Part shown: one piece after another, positions 21,692 through 23,150 of the stretch | Layout: the number at the start of each line of letters is the position of its first letter | Position numbering within the stretch: the stretch's first letter is position 1 | IMG/VR virus record: IMGVR_UViG_3300034190_000194 | Location: 1-23,150 of that record | Length of the DNA: 23,150 bases | Source: a virus | Strand: one strand, 5' to 3' | The notes under the pieces: model-generated | The model's input: the letters and a program-made list of their open reading frames with translations, nothing else | What the model was told of the DNA's origin: nothing | Databases searched by the model: none | Made by a program: the position numbers and the translations under genes

Positions 21692-22306
21692 CTAAAACAA
21701 ATCGCCGTCGTCTTCTTGCTCAATAACGCGATCATCATCTTCAGGCGCGGGCGTTGACGCCTGATTGCCTTGGAAAGCATCAGGCGCGTCAACCCAACCA
21801 CCAATCTTCCAGAGCGGAGACTTAAAACGCAACTCGCCCTGCGGTGTATTCACCTTGACCGTCTCAAGGTCGTCAACCACAACGAGAGCGTACTTGCCCG
21901 GATTCGCTTTGGACTGCGACACATACTCGTCGTGCAACTTGTCCATCGCCCTAAGCAACGTCTTGCTGCTGCCGGACAATTCCCGCAACCCCAAGTCCTC
22001 ATTCGTCAGACGAATACGGAACGCCTGCTTGTGTTCTGGCGTTGGGCGGGCTGGCATCTCGCCACCAACGCGAGTCATCGCAAAGTCTGGATGACCCGAC
22101 GCAAACGAAAGCCAACCGACCTCCATTTTCTCAAAATCGACAGCAAATTCTAGGGGAAGTTTTACCTCCTCCTCGCTCTTCTCCCATGCCCCGCTTTCGC
22201 TCTGAAAGCGGTCTTGGCGAATGAAGTCACCCGCCTTCGCGTCAAACTTCAAAATCGGCAAAATATCGCCAGAAGATTTGTTTCCTACATCTAAACCTAG
22301 AGCCAT
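21692..22306 (-). CDS. Putative single-stranded DNA-binding protein
   Basis: This 204-aa protein begins MALGLDVGNKSSGDILPILKFDAKAGDFIRQDR. The centre has beta-rich stretches (KLPLEFAVDFEKMEVGWLSFASGH, ALVVVDDLETVKVNTPQGELRFKSPLWKIGGWV). The C-terminus is a disordered acidic tail ending in an aromatic residue (EDDDRVIEQEDDGDLF), the architecture of phage ssDNA-binding proteins such as T7 gp2.5 and of SSB (tail ending in DDDIPF). It is encoded just before the primase-helicase, where an SSB is expected. I do not recognise an OB-fold signature with certainty, so the call rests on the tail, composition and neighbour. AAAGGAAAG precedes the ATG. Confidence 0.6.
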   Translation of the reverse strand: MALGLDVGNKSSGDILPILKFDAKAGDFIRQDRFQSESGAWEKSEEEVKLPLEFAVDFEKMEVGWLSFASGHPDFAMTRVGGEMPARPTPEHKQAFRIRLTNEDLGLRELSGSSKTLLRAMDKLHDEYVSQSKANPGKYALVVVDDLETVKVNTPQGELRFKSPLWKIGGWVDAPDAFQGNQASTPAPEDDDRVIEQEDDGDLF

Positions 22307-22459
22307 AACGTCTTTCCTTTCATTAACAGTTTCGCTCTTTCACCATAAGGACGAACGTGTCCGTCGCGTCCTTGCGTGTCGCCATCCAGATATGACCTGT
22401 GTCATGCAGACGGCGGACACCCTCTAACACCAACGACTACCGTCCTTGGCGTATTTGTA
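22307..22459 (-). other. Intergenic region with hairpin and possible mini-ORFs
   Basis: These 153 bases hold a perfect 7-bp inverted repeat, AAGGACG ... CGTCCTT (22347-22373, 13-base loop), and a short one, ATGAC-CTGT-GTCAT (22392-22405), before the ssDNA-binding gene. A 20-codon frame (22385-22323, MATRKDATDTFVLMVKERNC) lies there but has no clear ribosome binding site, so it is not called as a gene. No clear promoter hexamers were seen. Confidence 0.4.
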
Positions 22460-23071
22460 TCAGCGGCACGCAACACATCTGTTGTCACTCTCAATTCGCG
22501 CCGCGTGGCGCAGCAAGCCATCGTAAACACGCAGATCGTCCTGTTCGCGGGCGGCGTCGCGAACGATTCGCACTTTTGCTTTGCGCCATGCCATGTGCGC
22601 CTCATGCGGGCAGGTGAAGCGCCCGAGGTTTCGCTGTTTCCCTCCTTCTTTGATATAGGCGCAGAATTTTTTTTTCGCCTTATCAAAACACACCCCAATC
22701 GGCCATTCGCCACGGGCGGCGGCGCGGTCGGTGAGCAGGGTATTAAGATTTGGCGACACAAAGACGCATGTGTCGGGCGAGTAGACTTTGTTTCCCGGCG
22801 CGATGATGTCTTTGTCGAGTTGCTTCCCTTCCCAATCCTGCGTCTCCATCCAAGCGCGGAACGCCATGAACGAGTGCCATTCCTCGCATACCGTGACGCC
22901 GATGTAGGTAGGTTGGCGGGCGTGGAACTTGGGGCAGTAGGCGCGTTTGAGCATACCGGACCATGCACGATAATACGGACACCATAATTGCTTACCGTCC
23001 GGTCCTCTGGGGCGTACAGCGTAGTCCGCGTCGTTTATGCCGACGCCGTGGACTTTTCGTGATTTCTTCAT
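22460..23071 (-). CDS. AP2-domain phage protein (homing-endonuclease-like)
   Basis: The ATG at 23071 is chosen because AGGAGA lies 9 bases upstream; the longer frame from 23140 lacks such a site. The product is 203 aa. The N-terminal half has the pattern W-x-x-M-L-K-R-x-Y-C (36-46), Y-I-G-V-T-V-C-E-E-W (56-65), F-R-A-W-M (71-75) and LDKDIIAPGNKVYSPDTCVFVSP (85-107), typical of phage proteins related to HNH/AP2 homing endonucleases. The C-terminal half has an AP2-like DNA-binding domain at about 125-166 (GVCFDKAKKKFCAYI, GRFTCPHEAHMAWRKAK). No full HNH catalytic triad is obvious, so it may bind DNA without cutting. Such genes are often mobile inside phage genomes. Confidence 0.72.
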   Translation of the reverse strand: MKKSRKVHGVGINDADYAVRPRGPDGKQLWCPYYRAWSGMLKRAYCPKFHARQPTYIGVTVCEEWHSFMAFRAWMETQDWEGKQLDKDIIAPGNKVYSPDTCVFVSPNLNTLLTDRAAARGEWPIGVCFDKAKKKFCAYIKEGGKQRNLGRFTCPHEAHMAWRKAKVRIVRDAAREQDDLRVYDGLLRHAARIESDNRCVACR

Positions 23072-23150
23072 TTCGTGATTCTCCTTTCGCGATAACGATT
23101 TACTGTGGTTTCGTGGGAAAATTTTGTGCGATACCCCCATATAGATACGG
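23072..23150 (-). other. Upstream leader at the window edge
   Basis: These 79 bases precede the AP2-domain gene and contain its AGGAGA ribosome binding site. A frame continues upstream from the gene to 23140 without a Shine-Dalgarno. No promoter hexamer pair or upstream stop of another gene can be assigned with confidence. Confidence 0.3.

Noticed and set aside
22402-22968. Alternative minus-strand frame of 188 codons inside the AP2 gene
   Set aside because: The composition (Arg/Ser/Thr/Pro-rich) and lack of a start signal mark it as an off-frame shadow of the AP2-domain gene.
1-23150. Prophage or lysogeny functions (integrase, repressor, attachment site)
   Set aside because: No such gene or site was seen. 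The content is replication, packaging and virion genes only, though the rest of the genome is not visible.

Overview
This window is one segment of a tailed-bacteriophage genome with a short-tailed (podovirus, T7-like) virion plan. Every convincing gene is on the minus strand, packed head to tail with stop/start overlaps of 1 to 11 bases (TAATG, ATGA, TGATG), so transcription runs from high to low coordinates. No host gene, tRNA, rRNA, integrase, insertion sequence or CRISPR array was seen. The host cannot be fixed from the sequence. Several small gene families (DUF6321-like, a GRPYPNLIDNMRAAR-type small protein, a LamG-like fibre protein) are ones I associate with phages of marine or other aquatic bacteria, which is only suggestive.

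Reading in the direction of transcription: (1) 23071-19780 is a replication module: a small AP2-domain (homing-endonuclease-like) protein, a probable ssDNA-binding protein with an acidic tail, and a Toprim plus RepA-like ATPase primase-helicase. (2) 19787-18335 is an accessory and early packaging stretch: a 19-residue stub of a cytosine-C5 DNA methyltransferase, a left-handed beta-helix hexapeptide-repeat protein that starts where the methyltransferase breaks off, a 48-aa DnaJ-type zinc protein, a DUF6378-like protein and the small terminase. (3) 18348-16608 holds a 63-aa zinc-ribbon protein and the large terminase, followed by a strong hairpin-plus-T-run that is oriented for plus-strand transcripts. 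(4) 16554-14953 carries a GNAT-fold protein that resembles T7 gp13, two related Pro/Ala-rich and Arg-rich small proteins, and three further small proteins. (5) 14949-10964 is the head module: portal, Bbp19-like protein, scaffold, major capsid protein and a small probable decoration protein. The capsid gene has its own sigma70-type promoter, and the capsid/decoration pair is closed by a strong terminator. (6) 10914-1 is the tail and ejection module: tail tubular proteins A and B, three ejection (internal virion) proteins, the tail fibre, and the start of a LamG-like adhesin or fibre accessory gene that runs off the left edge.

The logic is that of a lytic podovirus: copy the DNA, package it with TerS/TerL through the portal into a scaffold-assembled head, close the head with gp11/gp12-like proteins, load ejection proteins and attach fibres. 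Compared with T7, the terminase genes and the gp13-like gene sit upstream of the structural block instead of downstream or inside it. DNA polymerase, any RNA polymerase and the lysis genes are not in this window.

The most notable observation is the methyltransferase stub (VNEQETINVLDLFSGIGGD, then stop) at 19728-19787. It keeps the start codon overlap with the primase gene and the motif I of a C5 methyltransferase. Its Gly-Gly codons now serve as the Shine-Dalgarno sequence of the beta-helix gene that follows.
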